Origin: Magnetococcales bacterium
GTDB taxonomy: Bacteria; Pseudomonadota; Magnetococcia; Magnetococcales; JADFZT01
Direction: 5' to 3'
Assembly (NCBI GenBank): GCA_015232395.1
Contig: JADFZT010000009.1
Coordinates: 1 to 64,000, forward strand
DNA length: 64,000 nt
The notes beneath the pieces were generated by a model. That model saw nothing but the letters and a program-made list of their open reading frames with translations, did not search any database and had not been told where the DNA came from. The position numbers were made by a program, and so were the translations under genes. How positions within the stretch are numbered: the first letter of the stretch is position 1; each line of letters begins with the position of its first letter. Shown here piece after piece: positions 45,766 through 55,201 of the stretch.

Positions 45766-46632
45766 ATGGATGTGGGTATGGCTGGCTTTTTTGGTCTCTC
45801 GCTTTCCATGCTGATGGGCAGAGGTAGAGAGGTGCGGGTAAGTCTGCTTGGAGCAGTGGCTGCAATCCTGTTTACGGCTTCTGTGGGATGGGCTGAACCA
45901 ACGCTTGATTCGCGGTTGGCGACTGTTCTTCATCAGGCGGGAGTTGAAGGATGCATTGTGGTGGTTCAACCTCGCCAGGAGCGCACTCTGGTTTCCAATC
46001 TGTCCGATTGCCAGGAGCGGTTGATACCGGCCTCCACATTCAAAATGGCCAATGCTTTGATCGCACTGGAAACCGGGGTAGTTGAGGAAGAGGAGGTTTT
46101 TCCTTGGGATGGTGCCTCCTACTCTTTCAGTGTGTGGGAGCAGGATATGACTCTTCGTCAGGCCATGGCTGTTTCTGCGGTCCCTGTTTTCCAGCAGATT
46201 GCCCGCAGGATTGGCCTGAAGCGTATGGCGGAGTGGGTCACCAGGCTCGGTTATGGCAACAGAGACATAGGCGACGTCGTGGATCGATTCTGGTTGGATG
46301 GCCCTTTGGCCATTTCTCCGTTGGAACAGGCTACATTTATGGCGTTACTGGCCAATGGGCAGCTTCCAGTGGCGAAATCTTCCATGACTGCACTCAGGCG
46401 CATTATCCCCCGGGAGAGGATGGAGGAGGGATGGAGTCTCTTTGGTAAAACCGGCTGGGCAGTGGCTGAATCACTCCATATCGGCTGGTATGTTGGCTGG
46501 GTAGAACGCCAGGATGAAATCGTCCCCTTCGCGGTCAAAATCCCCATGCCTTCGCTGGATTGGGCTCCCTTACGCATATCCCTGGCCAAGGCTGCGTTAC
46601 ACTCCCTTGGTGTGGTTCCCCCTAAACAATAA
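45766..46632 (+). CDS. Class D (OXA-type) beta-lactamase homologue
   Basis: The product has 288 residues from the ATG at 45766 (GAGGGG upstream). A signal peptide core (SLLGAVAAILFTASVGWA) lies at about residues 26-43. The four class D motifs are all present: active-site Ser-Thr-Phe-Lys in PASTFKMANALIALETG, the SXV motif as SAV in AVSAVPVFQQIARRIG, the YGN motif in RLGYGNRDIG, and KTG in FGKTGWAVAE. A Trp after YGN (RFWLDGPLAISPLEQ) corresponds to the Trp that stabilises the carboxylated Lys in OXA enzymes. It could hydrolyse beta-lactams or be a related penicillin-binding esterase. Nothing nearby suggests a mobile element, so it looks chromosomal and native. Confidence 0.85.
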   Translation: MDVGMAGFFGLSLSMLMGRGREVRVSLLGAVAAILFTASVGWAEPTLDSRLATVLHQAGVEGCIVVVQPRQERTLVSNLSDCQERLIPASTFKMANALIALETGVVEEEEVFPWDGASYSFSVWEQDMTLRQAMAVSAVPVFQQIARRIGLKRMAEWVTRLGYGNRDIGDVVDRFWLDGPLAISPLEQATFMALLANGQLPVAKSSMTALRRIIPRERMEEGWSLFGKTGWAVAESLHIGWYVGWVERQDEIVPFAVKIPMPSLDWAPLRISLAKAALHSLGVVPPKQ

Positions 46633-46845
46633 CTTGGCTGGAACAGTGTGAGAGGTTCGTATAGTCTGGATTTTATTGTCTTTTTTTTTCATTTCCCCCC
46701 TCAATTCAGGCCAAGCCAAAGATAACTCATGGATGTTGCTGAGTTAGTGTTTATAAACCTGGATCCAGCGTCAGAGGCAATCAATGGGCCACTCCCCAGT
46801 ATCCATTAACCATTAGGGTTATAGGGGCTTCAGGTTTGAAAAGTC

Positions 46846-46866
46846 CGCCTCGAAGAGGCGTTTTCA
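46846..46866 (+). terminator. Short rho-independent terminator
   Basis: CGCCTC pairs with GAGGCG across a GAA loop, followed by TTTTC. It lies about 210 bp after the beta-lactamase gene and 42 bp before the next gene. Confidence 0.6.
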
Positions 46867-46907
46867 TAAGGTAGAATATCCCTGAGAAAAAGAGGTGGGG
46901 TAGATCG

Positions 46908-47579
46908 ATGGTTGGAGCTGAAATTTTTGGGCTCTCCCTTGGCCTGCTGATTTTTTTCGCTGTTTTTTATGCCCTGGGTCGCCTGGGGTATGGGCTCCTG
47001 CGCTTAATCTATTTTCGCTTGTTCAAAGGGGGTCGGCCCCCACCGGGAAAACCCCGCCCTCGCCTCCGGCTGTTTTTTAGATGGACCGGGGCCATTGTGC
47101 TTCTGCTTTTTGTGGTGGGCATGGTCCTCATCATTCGGGGCCGGGAGACCTCTACCCGGTTTGTCCGGGAAACAGCTCCCCTCATCCAGGCAGAGTGCCA
47201 ATCCAAGGCCCTCTGTCCTGAAATTCCCACTGGTTTCACCGCTGCTGGCCGGGGTTGTCAAGAGGGTGGGGGGTGTACAGCCCGGGCTGAATCTGATTTG
47301 ACCCCTCACCACCGGGTGTTCTATCACAGCGCCCCGGATCGCTCCGCCTTTGTTCTCTATATCCGTTATGATATTGATTGTGGGGTCAAAATCAGCGGTG
47401 GAGTGGAGATGGCGCTTGAGGAGCAGGCCATCTGCGACCAACCGGTGATTCCCCCTGAGTGGCGAAAATTTGAGCCACATCCCTTACCTGCCACACCTTT
47501 GCCCGACCTGCCCACTCCTCCCAACCTCAACCTACCGGTAACCACCGGTTTGGTGGCGGGACTGCACCTGCCGCACTGA
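46908..47579 (+). CDS. Membrane protein of unknown function with Cys-rich periplasmic domain
   Basis: The product has 223 residues. Two membrane segments (LSLGLLIFFAVFYALGRLGY and GAIVLLLFVVGMVLII) are separated by a short basic, Pro/Arg-rich loop. The outer domain has six or more Cys (CQSKALC, GRGCQEGGGCTA, IDCG, ICDQ) and ends in a Pro/Leu-rich tail. The ribosome site is only modest (AAAGAGGTGGGG). No family was recognised. Confidence 0.6.
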   Translation: MVGAEIFGLSLGLLIFFAVFYALGRLGYGLLRLIYFRLFKGGRPPPGKPRPRLRLFFRWTGAIVLLLFVVGMVLIIRGRETSTRFVRETAPLIQAECQSKALCPEIPTGFTAAGRGCQEGGGCTARAESDLTPHHRVFYHSAPDRSAFVLYIRYDIDCGVKISGGVEMALEEQAICDQPVIPPEWRKFEPHPLPATPLPDLPTPPNLNLPVTTGLVAGLHLPH

Positions 47580-47993
47580 CCAAAACCTGCCTTCATTCAC
47601 CACCACCACTACCAGCCTGGGGCAGGAAGATTCCCCTGGAACGCTGCTGGGAAAGCTTTGGCCTGACTTTGGTCGATGTTTTTGTCTCTCAACCCGACAA
47701 GTTTTCGAAAAGGTTTCCATGTTTAGTGGATTTTGACTCCTGTATTAATAAAACATGCGGTTTTTCAGTATAGAATGGCTTTGGATGAACGAAACCAAGC
47801 TCTTGAAGAAGGTTGTATAAAATAAAACAAAGGATAAGATATCGCCAGTTTTTTTTGACTTCATTGCAAACCCATCCTGAGTTTGGAGTGGTTATTGGAA
47901 GAGAATCGAAAAACGCTTTTCAAGTTTCGGTTAAAGTGTTAGCTTTATTGATAAATTAACTTTGATTCACGAGACCGCTTCTTTGGAGAACCC
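47580..47993 (+). promoter_or_regulatory. AT-rich upstream region of the mucR-like gene
   Basis: About 410 bp without a gene. The last 250 bp are clearly AT-rich, with many T-A steps. MucR/Ros proteins bind AT-rich targets and often repress themselves, so autoregulation is plausible. TTTGGAG is the ribosome site before the ATG at 47994. Confidence 0.45.
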
Positions 47994-48479
47994 ATGTCAA
48001 TCATCAAAATGACGGCCCAGATCATGGAAGCTTATGTCAGCAATAATGATCTGGCTCCCAGCGAAATCCCGGAATTGATGAAAAATATCCATCGGAGTTT
48101 ATCCACCCTTGGTCATGGATCTGCTCTGGATGATTTGCAGCCTGCTTCCACCCCCTCTGTCAGTGATGCCGATCCGCTTCCCGTAACGCCGAAATCCCGG
48201 CGGAACAAACCACTGAAAGAGGCCCCGGCCGTCTCCCTCGACCAAGCGGTCGGCGATGAATTTGTCATCTGCCTGATTTGCGGAAAATCTCTTTCCACTC
48301 TGAAAGGACATCTAACCCGAACCCACAAAATGGATGTAAAGGCCTACCAGGAAAAATTTGATCTTCCCAAAGGTTTTCCTTTGGTTTCCAAAAATTATTC
48401 CGCAAAACGCAGAGAGTTGGCCATTCAATCCGGTCTGGGTGAAAAATTACGTGCTGGACGTCGCAAAAAGCAGAACTAG
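47994..48479 (+). CDS. Ros/MucR-family zinc-finger transcription regulator
   Basis: The product has 161 residues. The ROS/MUCR domain is clear: an N-terminal helix (TAQIMEAYVSNNDLAPSEIP), then the single zinc finger CLICGKSLSTLKGHLTRTH with the two Cys and two His, followed by the typical YQEKFDLPKGFPLVSKNYS. A basic tail (RAGRRKKQN) would help bind DNA. The N-terminal linker is longer than usual. Such regulators are characteristic of Alphaproteobacteria and relatives and act as H-NS-like global repressors of surface and exopolysaccharide genes. Confidence 0.9.
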   Translation: MSIIKMTAQIMEAYVSNNDLAPSEIPELMKNIHRSLSTLGHGSALDDLQPASTPSVSDADPLPVTPKSRRNKPLKEAPAVSLDQAVGDEFVICLICGKSLSTLKGHLTRTHKMDVKAYQEKFDLPKGFPLVSKNYSAKRRELAIQSGLGEKLRAGRRKKQN

Positions 48480-48675
48480 AACAACCCTTAAAACCATTTT
48501 TTTTTCGGGCTGGCAGCCATCATCGGCCATTGCATCCGTAGCTGGTGAGACTGAGCCCCCAAATTATTTTCTCATCATCCATCCAATTAGGGATTGAAAG
48601 GGTTCTTGCCGGACGCTCATTGGTTTGCCAAGCGTCACGATTTGTCGGTGGGACCGTGTTAGAAGGAGTACCCCC

Positions 48676-49161
48676 ATGAAAACCACTTTTGCCCAACGAA
48701 TTCGTATGGCCAGAAAACATGGTGGTTTCAAACAGGCTGGTTTGGCCAATCAGGTCGGTGTGAGCCAGACGGCCATTCACAAGCTGGAAAATGGTTTTTC
48801 CCGTTCATCACGCTTTACGGTACCCATCGCGCTCTCTTGTGGCGTGGATCCGGTCTGGCTGGAAACTGGCGATGGAATGATGGTTCCAGGCCGGTCGGGT
48901 AGTACATCTGTCAGGAGAAAGCCAGCCTCTCCATCACCCTGCTCCGATCTGGAGCGTATTTCCATCTCCCCTCCCAAACCCATCAACCCGCCCCCTTCTG
49001 AACTGGAAGAGGCTATGGCCAGAGCCATGTTTGAGGCGACCCCATTTGGCTCTTCGGCCTCTTGGGAGCAGTTTTCCATCGATTCCAAAAACAACCGTAT
49101 CCTGGAAGTGCGTGCAGCTATTCGGATCTTTCGACAAGCCGGTTGGAGACCGCCGGAATAG
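48676..49161 (+). CDS. XRE-type helix-turn-helix regulator
   Basis: From the ATG at 48676 (AGAAGGAG upstream) the product has 161 residues. The N-terminal HTH_3/XRE domain covers about 3-60: FAQRIRMARKHGGFKQAGLA, then NQVGVSQTAIHKLENG and IALSCGVDPVWLETGDG, as in Cro/CI and phage repressor-like proteins. The middle is Pro/Ser-rich and the C-terminal 50 residues are helical. The C-terminus has no LexA-type protease residues. There are no other phage genes around, so it is probably a chromosomal regulator. Confidence 0.8.
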   Translation: MKTTFAQRIRMARKHGGFKQAGLANQVGVSQTAIHKLENGFSRSSRFTVPIALSCGVDPVWLETGDGMMVPGRSGSTSVRRKPASPSPCSDLERISISPPKPINPPPSELEEAMARAMFEATPFGSSASWEQFSIDSKNNRILEVRAAIRIFRQAGWRPPE

Positions 49162-50132
49162 GCTGGATTGCCTGGGGCTTGGACCGGCAAAGCGGGATTT
49201 TCGTGTTCGGTAAGCTCTGGGAATATTTCGTGGCAGAGCCTGCCAGGTTCCTGCCAAGGGGTGCCCCAGACCTCATTGCAAATCAAACATCGGATCCCGA
49301 AATGGTGCCAGCTTTTGTCGTGTGCGGGGCTGGTGCGATTGTTGGTTCTGGGTGTTGGGTGGATTTTTTCAGATAGAGCCTCCCAGGCTATTCCTTAAAA
49401 CGCATCTTTTTTCTGGAACTCGGTGATGCGGGCAGCTGTTTTGTTTGATGTTACATCAGCAAAACCTACCCAAATCACCGAGCAACCGGTCCCTTTTAGC
49501 CTCGCCTTGTCTATAAATGAAATATTACAATTGTAAACTGAAAGTTACGGCCAGCAGGAATGGATTGTTTTACTCACCGTCTTCTGGTATGAGAGAATAT
49601 GAGTGTGGCATTTTTGGGGGAGCTGGAGGCACGATTAGATTGATTGTACCATCCATTTGTCTGGTTGATTCTATCACCCTTTTGTTCTCTGGATAGGTTC
49701 ACCATGTTCAATGGAGTCATGCTCTCACCCATCCGTAAGCGTTTGATGTATGGCTTTATTTGTCTTCCTCTGTTGGTATTGTGTGTCACTTTTTTGCGCA
49801 GTTTATGAAACTGGCAACACCTTGAAGCCTGCTGCAATATGTCGATTTTGGCCTTTAGGATGCGGCTGGTGTTTTTTTATAATCGCTGCATATTCAGATA
49901 GATGTGAGGCTTGCAGAAAACTTGTGTAACGCTGTATCAAGACCAAAATGGTATGGCAACAGGCTCCTTGGGTCTGGATTGCATTGGTATCCTTGATGGA
50001 ATTTTTGAAATGATGGGGAAGTGTGGCGACGGGAATTTTTTTTTAAGCTTGTCCATCCATTGAGCGCAGGTGGCACTCTTTCCAATGAAGGCATTGTGGA
50101 TGATTATGGGCCGCTCCCATAAAGGAATTTAA
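49162..50132. other. Long intergenic region upstream of the haemagglutinin-type gene
   Basis: About 970 bp with no convincing gene. It contains a nested inverted repeat at 49419-49482 and, at about 49886-49970, an element with a partial copy at about 54438-54515. The promoter of the gene at 50133 should lie in its last part. Confidence 0.5.
49419..49482. other. Nested 64 base hairpin
   Basis: Outer stem CTCGGTGAT (49419-49427) with ATCACCGAG (49474-49482); middle stem GTTTTG (49438-49443) with CAAAAC (49460-49465); inner stem TGATG with CATCA around a TTA loop. All three pairs are perfect. No T-run follows on the plus strand, so it is not a simple terminator. Confidence 0.6.
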
Positions 50133-52409
50133 ATGATGGTGTTTTTTGCGCCCAGAATGTTTTTTAACCGAAACGGTGCCCTGTTTGCAGCGATTTGTCT
50201 GGGCGGTCTGCTCGTCACTTCCACTGTTTGGGCAGGAACGGGGGATGGCATCGCCCTGGATGGTTCCATAGGTGCTGAGGCTGGCGGCTCTCTTACCCCG
50301 GTGGCAGGAAATTATGCCATCACCTCGGATATGGGGGAGCAGGCTGGGGGAAATCTTTTTCACAGCTTCAGTGATTTCAACTTGGAAACCAATGAGTCCG
50401 CCACTTTCAGTGGCCCGGATTCAGTCACCAACATTATCAGCCGGGTGACCGGTGGCAACGACTCCTGGATCGATGGGGAAATTGTTTCCGAAATCGATGG
50501 GGCCGGATTTTATCTCCTCAATCCGAATGGTATCGTTTTTGGTGAAAATGCTTCCTTGAACCTGGGAGGGGCGTTTTATGCCAGCAGTGCCGACACGCTG
50601 CATTTGGGTGAGAGTGACCGGCTTTATGTGGATTTGGGAGAGGCGAGTCGGCTCTCCAGTGCTGCGCCCGTTGCCTTCGGTTTTTTGGATAACCCGGGAA
50701 ATATTACCATTCAAGGAAGCTCTCTTTCAGCCGTCGAGGGGGAAACCCTGGCCTTTGTGGGAGGGGATTTTACCATGACCGACGGCAGGTTATCCGCTTC
50801 CGGCAGTGGCCGTGTCGAGATTATAACGGTCGCCTCTGAAGCGGAAGTGACCATTGGAGCCGGGACACTGGATGTCGGCGGGGAGGTGAGTGGTGGAAAT
50901 ATTCAACTGGAAGATGGGGCTGATATCATTTCCACCAACGGGGCGGGGGTGACGCTGATGGCCCAGGGCGAAATCCAGATTGTCGATTCCCTGATTAACA
51001 GCTATACCACCTCGGCTGACAATGGGGGGAGTGTGCTGTTGAGTGCCGGGGGATCCATCGACATCAGCAAGGTGGATCGTTCTGTTAGCGGCATCAACAC
51101 CACCACCTACAATACCGGGAGTGCTGGTTCAGTTACGCTGACCACCGTTTCTGGCGCCATCACCCTGGAGGGTGGGAGTTTGGAGAGCGCTTCGAGGTAT
51201 GCCATGGCTACCGATGTGGCGTTGGGGGATGCCGGGAGCATCCTCCTCACCTCTGCCCAGTCCATTGTTCTTTCCTCCACCGCCTCTATCACCAGTTCCA
51301 TTCTCGATAGCTCTGGCAAGGGGGGCGAAATTTCCCTCACCGCTGGTGATGACCTGATCTTGACGGGGTTTTCTTTTCTTCGCAGCGATACCCACGATTC
51401 TGGTGATGCCGGTCGGATTCAGTTGCAGGTGGGGGGGGACTTCAGTCTGATCGATTCCTACCTCACCAGCGATACCACCGGCTCCGGCCAGGGGGGAGAG
51501 ATTGGGGTGACTGCAGCCGGGGAGATGCGGCTGGATGCGACCGGCTCCATCACCTCCTCCACTTCGGGGAGTGGACCCGGTGGGAGCATTGATCTGGTGG
51601 CGGCCACTTTCATTCTGACAGGGGGGGGAGATATCCACGCTGAAAGCTCCGGAACCCAGAGTGACAGTGGTGATGCCGGAGAGATTCGGATTGAGGCTGA
51701 CCGTATTCAGATTTTTGCCTCAGCCACGATCATTGCTGAAGCCAAAATAGCTGATGGGGGCAACATTACCCTGATCGCCGAGGAGCTGGTACAGCTGGCT
51801 GACAGCCAGATCACCACTTCGGTTGAGAGCGGTGTGGGTAACGGGGGCAATATCACCATCGATCCCACCTTCGTCATCCTTGATAACAGCAGCATCAATG
51901 CCAATGCCCACGGCGGGGATGGGGGAGCCATCGATATCACCACCCAACACCTCATCACCGATCCCAACTCCTCCATCACCGCCTCATCAGAGTTCGGCTT
52001 GCAGGGAACAGTCACCATCAATACCCCCCGGGACGATGCCGACAGCCAGGCCCTCTCCTTGTCCTCCTCCTTTCAGAAGGTGGCTAAAATGCTCAAGGAG
52101 CGTTGTTCCGTCAGTCGGCAGCAAAAAGGCAGCTCTCTGGTGCGGGTGGGGAAGGGGGGGATGGCGTCGGGAATGAGTGGCTTTCAAACCGCCCAGCTAT
52201 TGGATTTGAATCCAGTCGTGAAGCGAGTGAGTTCATTCCAGGCAGGGGAGTCGTGGGATGGCAGCAGCCAAAAGCAGCGTGTTTGGATGGATCAAACCAG
52301 GGGTGGTGGGGCTTTGTCGGAGCTGGATTGGCAGCAGCTCAGTTCGGCACAAAAAATGGGGCAAGAAGATTTTTTGAGAGGAGGGTGTCGTAACAGCCTG
52401 CGCCATTGA
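50133..52409 (+). CDS. Filamentous haemagglutinin N-terminal domain (TpsA-like) adhesin
   Basis: The product has 758 residues. A signal peptide (LFAAICLGGLLVTSTVWA) is followed by the two-partner-secretion (TPS) domain: GNLFHSFSDFNLETNESATF, VTNIISRVTGG, FYLLNPNGIVFGENASL, the NPNGI motif that is diagnostic of TpsA proteins, and FLDNPGNITIQG. The remainder is beta-helix-like repeats with many GGxI/GGNI turns (GGNITLIAEELVQLADSQIT in part). It ends in a short Cys-containing tail. TpsA proteins are exported by a TpsB outer-membrane pore, but no TpsB gene is adjacent. At 758 residues it is short for an FHA-type adhesin. Two G8 tracts (51431-51438, 51621-51628) lie inside it. Confidence 0.85.
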   Translation: MMVFFAPRMFFNRNGALFAAICLGGLLVTSTVWAGTGDGIALDGSIGAEAGGSLTPVAGNYAITSDMGEQAGGNLFHSFSDFNLETNESATFSGPDSVTNIISRVTGGNDSWIDGEIVSEIDGAGFYLLNPNGIVFGENASLNLGGAFYASSADTLHLGESDRLYVDLGEASRLSSAAPVAFGFLDNPGNITIQGSSLSAVEGETLAFVGGDFTMTDGRLSASGSGRVEIITVASEAEVTIGAGTLDVGGEVSGGNIQLEDGADIISTNGAGVTLMAQGEIQIVDSLINSYTTSADNGGSVLLSAGGSIDISKVDRSVSGINTTTYNTGSAGSVTLTTVSGAITLEGGSLESASRYAMATDVALGDAGSILLTSAQSIVLSSTASITSSILDSSGKGGEISLTAGDDLILTGFSFLRSDTHDSGDAGRIQLQVGGDFSLIDSYLTSDTTGSGQGGEIGVTAAGEMRLDATGSITSSTSGSGPGGSIDLVAATFILTGGGDIHAESSGTQSDSGDAGEIRIEADRIQIFASATIIAEAKIADGGNITLIAEELVQLADSQITTSVESGVGNGGNITIDPTFVILDNSSINANAHGGDGGAIDITTQHLITDPNSSITASSEFGLQGTVTINTPRDDADSQALSLSSSFQKVAKMLKERCSVSRQQKGSSLVRVGKGGMASGMSGFQTAQLLDLNPVVKRVSSFQAGESWDGSSQKQRVWMDQTRGGGALSELDWQQLSSAQKMGQEDFLRGGCRNSLRH

Positions 52410-52524
52410 TCTGATTCAGGGGAGGATTTGATCTGATTCGGCGGATGGGTTTTATCCCTGTGGCGGGGATTGGCATTGGGTTGCTTTTCCGGGCGCCGGA
52501 GGGGAAATGTGGGTTGCCGGGGGG

Positions 52525-52992
52525 TCAGGACTCCTTGGGAGCGGAGGGGGGCAGTTCGTCCATGAGCCGGTTCATTTTGATGGTGAGGGTCATGAGTTCT
52601 TCGTCCTTCTCCCGGATGCGTTCGGACATTTTGCGGAAGATGAGCAACATCAGGAACGGATCCTCCCGGATTCGTTGCAAAAGGGTTTTTTTAGTCAGGC
52701 AGAGTACCCGGGTTTCTTTGCTTGATGCCCGAATGGAGGCGGAACGGGGAGCGCTGTCGAACAGGGACATCTCGCCAAAGACATCCCCTTTCTCCAAGGT
52801 GGTAAAAATCATCTCCTGGCCCTTGTGGTCCAACCGAAACACTTCCACAGCGCCCGACTGGATGACATACATGCTGTTATCGACATCCCCTTCCCGGATG
52901 ATCATCTCTCCACGCTTGAAAACCCGACCAAGGGCTTGCTGCTGCTTGGAAAGAAGCACTTTGATGGGGTCGCTCTCTTTTTTAAAAAACAT
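52525..52992 (-). CDS. Cyclic nucleotide-binding domain protein
   Basis: A 155-residue protein that is almost entirely a cNMP-binding fold. It opens with LLSKQQQALGRVFKRGEMII, then SMYVIQSGAVEVFR, and the phosphate-binding cassette is FGEMSLFDSAPRSASIRA with the expected Glu and Arg. The C-terminus is a coiled-coil-like helix. There is no DNA-binding domain, so it is not a CRP-type factor. The start follows a perfect AAGGAGG. Two class III cyclases in the window (27301, 55202) could supply its ligand. Confidence 0.88.
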   Translation of the reverse strand: MFFKKESDPIKVLLSKQQQALGRVFKRGEMIIREGDVDNSMYVIQSGAVEVFRLDHKGQEMIFTTLEKGDVFGEMSLFDSAPRSASIRASSKETRVLCLTKKTLLQRIREDPFLMLLIFRKMSERIREKDEELMTLTIKMNRLMDELPPSAPKES

Positions 52993-53302
52993 CAGATGCC
53001 CTCCTTAAAGCGGATTTTTTTCCGGCTATTGCGCCGTTGACAGAGCTCATTTCCAACGGGCGGAGAGGAGGTTGGTGCCAAACAGGTCGTCAGTCAGGAG
53101 TCGAATAAAGGGCAGGGTCATGGGAATGCTCGGGTGGTCGCGTGGATGGGGTCTCTTGATGGTAGGTTGAATCGGTTGATCTGATGGTTCCCTGAAAGTG
53201 AATCAAATGGTTTCAGGCCAACCAATCATAATATATCTCAATCAATTAAAAAATTAAATCGCTTTATGATTTTTCGATAGGGTTTTGTTCCCTATGGCCA
53301 GC
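52993..53302. other. Intergenic region between two minus-strand genes
   Basis: About 310 bp, AT-rich at 53200-53280. It would hold the promoter of the cyclic-nucleotide-binding protein gene. No gene is seen. Confidence 0.4.
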
Positions 53303-54076
53303 TTAACCAAAGGTTTGCCCTTTGGTGACAAATCCCTGGAAACCATCTGCCACGGCATCATAGGGAGGTGTGGGCGCATAATGGTAGAGCCACATTTTTT
53401 TTCGAATCGCTTTTGGCAGGGTGCGGAGTTCGTCATAGTGGGCGTGGACCGGGGTTTTGAAGGCGGAGGTGTCGCAATCCTGGAAAAGCAGATCCATCCT
53501 CCCGGCCATCTCTTCCAGCAGGGGCCGCAAGGGGGGGTGGTAGAGGGCGTCGGTGGAGAGAAAAAAGGACCAATCTTCCTCAACCGTGAGGCCATAGCTG
53601 GGAATCAGGCGTTCATGAATCTGGATATGGGCCAGATCATAGGGTGTTAAGCGGATCTCTTCCCAATAGAAGGGTTTGCCCACAGTGAGGGGGTGGCATT
53701 CAAAATAGTCCTCCAACTCCATCACCTGATCGTGGACAAATTCAAGGCCACCTTTCAGAGAGTGATGCCAGAGATCGTAGAGTAGATCCTTTTCGGCATA
53801 GAGTTTGGGCTTCTGGCAGCGGGGGTTGAAATAGGTGTTGAAGGCGAGCCATTCCAGGCCGCCGACGTGATCGGCATGGAGGTGGGAGATGTAGACGCCA
53901 TTGATGCGGTTGGCGACCTCCTGGTTGCCAATGCCCTGGTCGGCCAGGGAGAGCCGGGCGTCGGCACCGCAATCAATGAGCAGGCCTTTGCCGTTTTTGG
54001 CGGTCAGGAGCATGTTCGATTGGCCATATTCAAGGGTGGTGAAAGCCCCTCCAACCCCGAGAAATGTCATTTTCAT
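53303..54076 (-). CDS. Metallo-beta-lactamase-fold hydrolase
   Basis: The product has 257 residues. The metal site is HLHADHVGGL near residue 65 (HxHxDH), with further ligands probably in FQDCDTS and the late His (LYHYAP). The first strand is MTFLGVGGAFTT. The fold is that of RNase Z, lactonases and class II cyclic-nucleotide phosphodiesterases. Its nearest neighbours are a cyclic-nucleotide-binding protein and, divergently, a CHASE2 adenylate cyclase, so a phosphodiesterase role is an attractive guess. Sequence alone does not distinguish it from other MBL hydrolases. Confidence 0.75.
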   Translation of the reverse strand: MKMTFLGVGGAFTTLEYGQSNMLLTAKNGKGLLIDCGADARLSLADQGIGNQEVANRINGVYISHLHADHVGGLEWLAFNTYFNPRCQKPKLYAEKDLLYDLWHHSLKGGLEFVHDQVMELEDYFECHPLTVGKPFYWEEIRLTPYDLAHIQIHERLIPSYGLTVEEDWSFFLSTDALYHPPLRPLLEEMAGRMDLLFQDCDTSAFKTPVHAHYDELRTLPKAIRKKMWLYHYAPTPPYDAVADGFQGFVTKGQTFG

Positions 54077-55201
54077 CGAATGTCCAATCGAATAGGTGTG
54101 TCATGGTGCAGTGGGAGGCTGGTGCGGCCCACAGGAGGGCTGTTCCCTTGGATCTGGAAAGCAGTCGGCCAGCTCTTTCTGGCACACTCCGACCCTCTTG
54201 AGTGGAGACAATATGGTGTTCAGCCATACGCCTCGACCCGGGAGAGATAAAGCAAGATTTTATGACATCTGACAGATTAGGTGAAAATGGTGGGAAATGC
54301 CAGTTACATCATCAATTCATTCCAGCTGGGGCATTTTTATCGGAGGTGGTGAGATCAAGCCCTCCTTGAGGAGTTTGGTGCAATACGCCGTTTTTGGTCT
54401 TGATGTCGTGTGATGCAGCTTTCTGTAAGGATTTTAACTATCTGAATATGCTGATTTTTCAAAAAATAGCAAGCCTTGCCTGAAGACCAAAAACGGTATG
54501 TTGCCACAGGCTCTCAGGGGGGAATAGAAGTGGCCTTCCTGCCGGGTGCGGGCTTGATCGGATGGTTTTCCTTCGTTATTTCCTGCGGGTATGAGTCCAT
54601 TCTGGAAATTTTGACGCTGTTTTTTGTCTATTTGCCCAGATGGTCAAGGAGTGCTTTTTTTGGCGGGGATGGCTATGAAAATAAAACAAATTCAGGATGT
54701 TGGAAAATCAATGCGGGTATCGTTTTTGTAGATTTGATCTGCTTGGTTGAGATTCGGTTGGCCTGATCGGGCCATTGTGGTTCAAATCTGTTGTGGAAGG
54801 GCGTATACTGTCCAGTTCGGGGAGGGGGTTTTTTGAGTTTCGGTTCGCGCTTTTTTCAGTCAGGCGATTTGGCCGGCCTTAAAATCCCACAATCAAGCGT
54901 ATCCACAATCCAGAGGCTTTCATCTCCTGTTTGGATTGTGACCATAGCCAACGGTTGGCAGTCGGGTGCCCTCTTGTTCCGATTTTAAAATCAGGAATGG
55001 CAGGCGTATCCAAAAAGCCCCGTCTTTATTGTTTTTTAACTTGGAATGGCTCAGCTTTAGTGGGCGGCCAATCAGGTGACACGGTTTGATGAAGCCGTTA
55101 TCCGAGAGAGGCTTTTTGCTCCGACAGGGGCCTGTTTTTTGTCAAGTTTGGTGCCTTTGACAAGCTTGGTATCACCGGTAGTTGCCGGAGATGGATTGAG
55201 A
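54077..55201. other. Long intergenic region upstream of the CHASE2 cyclase
   Basis: About 1.1 kb. It contains the element at about 54438-54515 that resembles the one at 49886-49970. It must hold divergent promoters for the MBL hydrolase and the cyclase. A 96-codon frame at 54476-54766 has no ribosome site and overlaps the repeated element, and is not called. Confidence 0.45.

Noticed and set aside
54476-54766. A 96-codon frame upstream of the CHASE2 cyclase
   Set aside because: No ribosome site, and it starts inside the dispersed repeat-like element.
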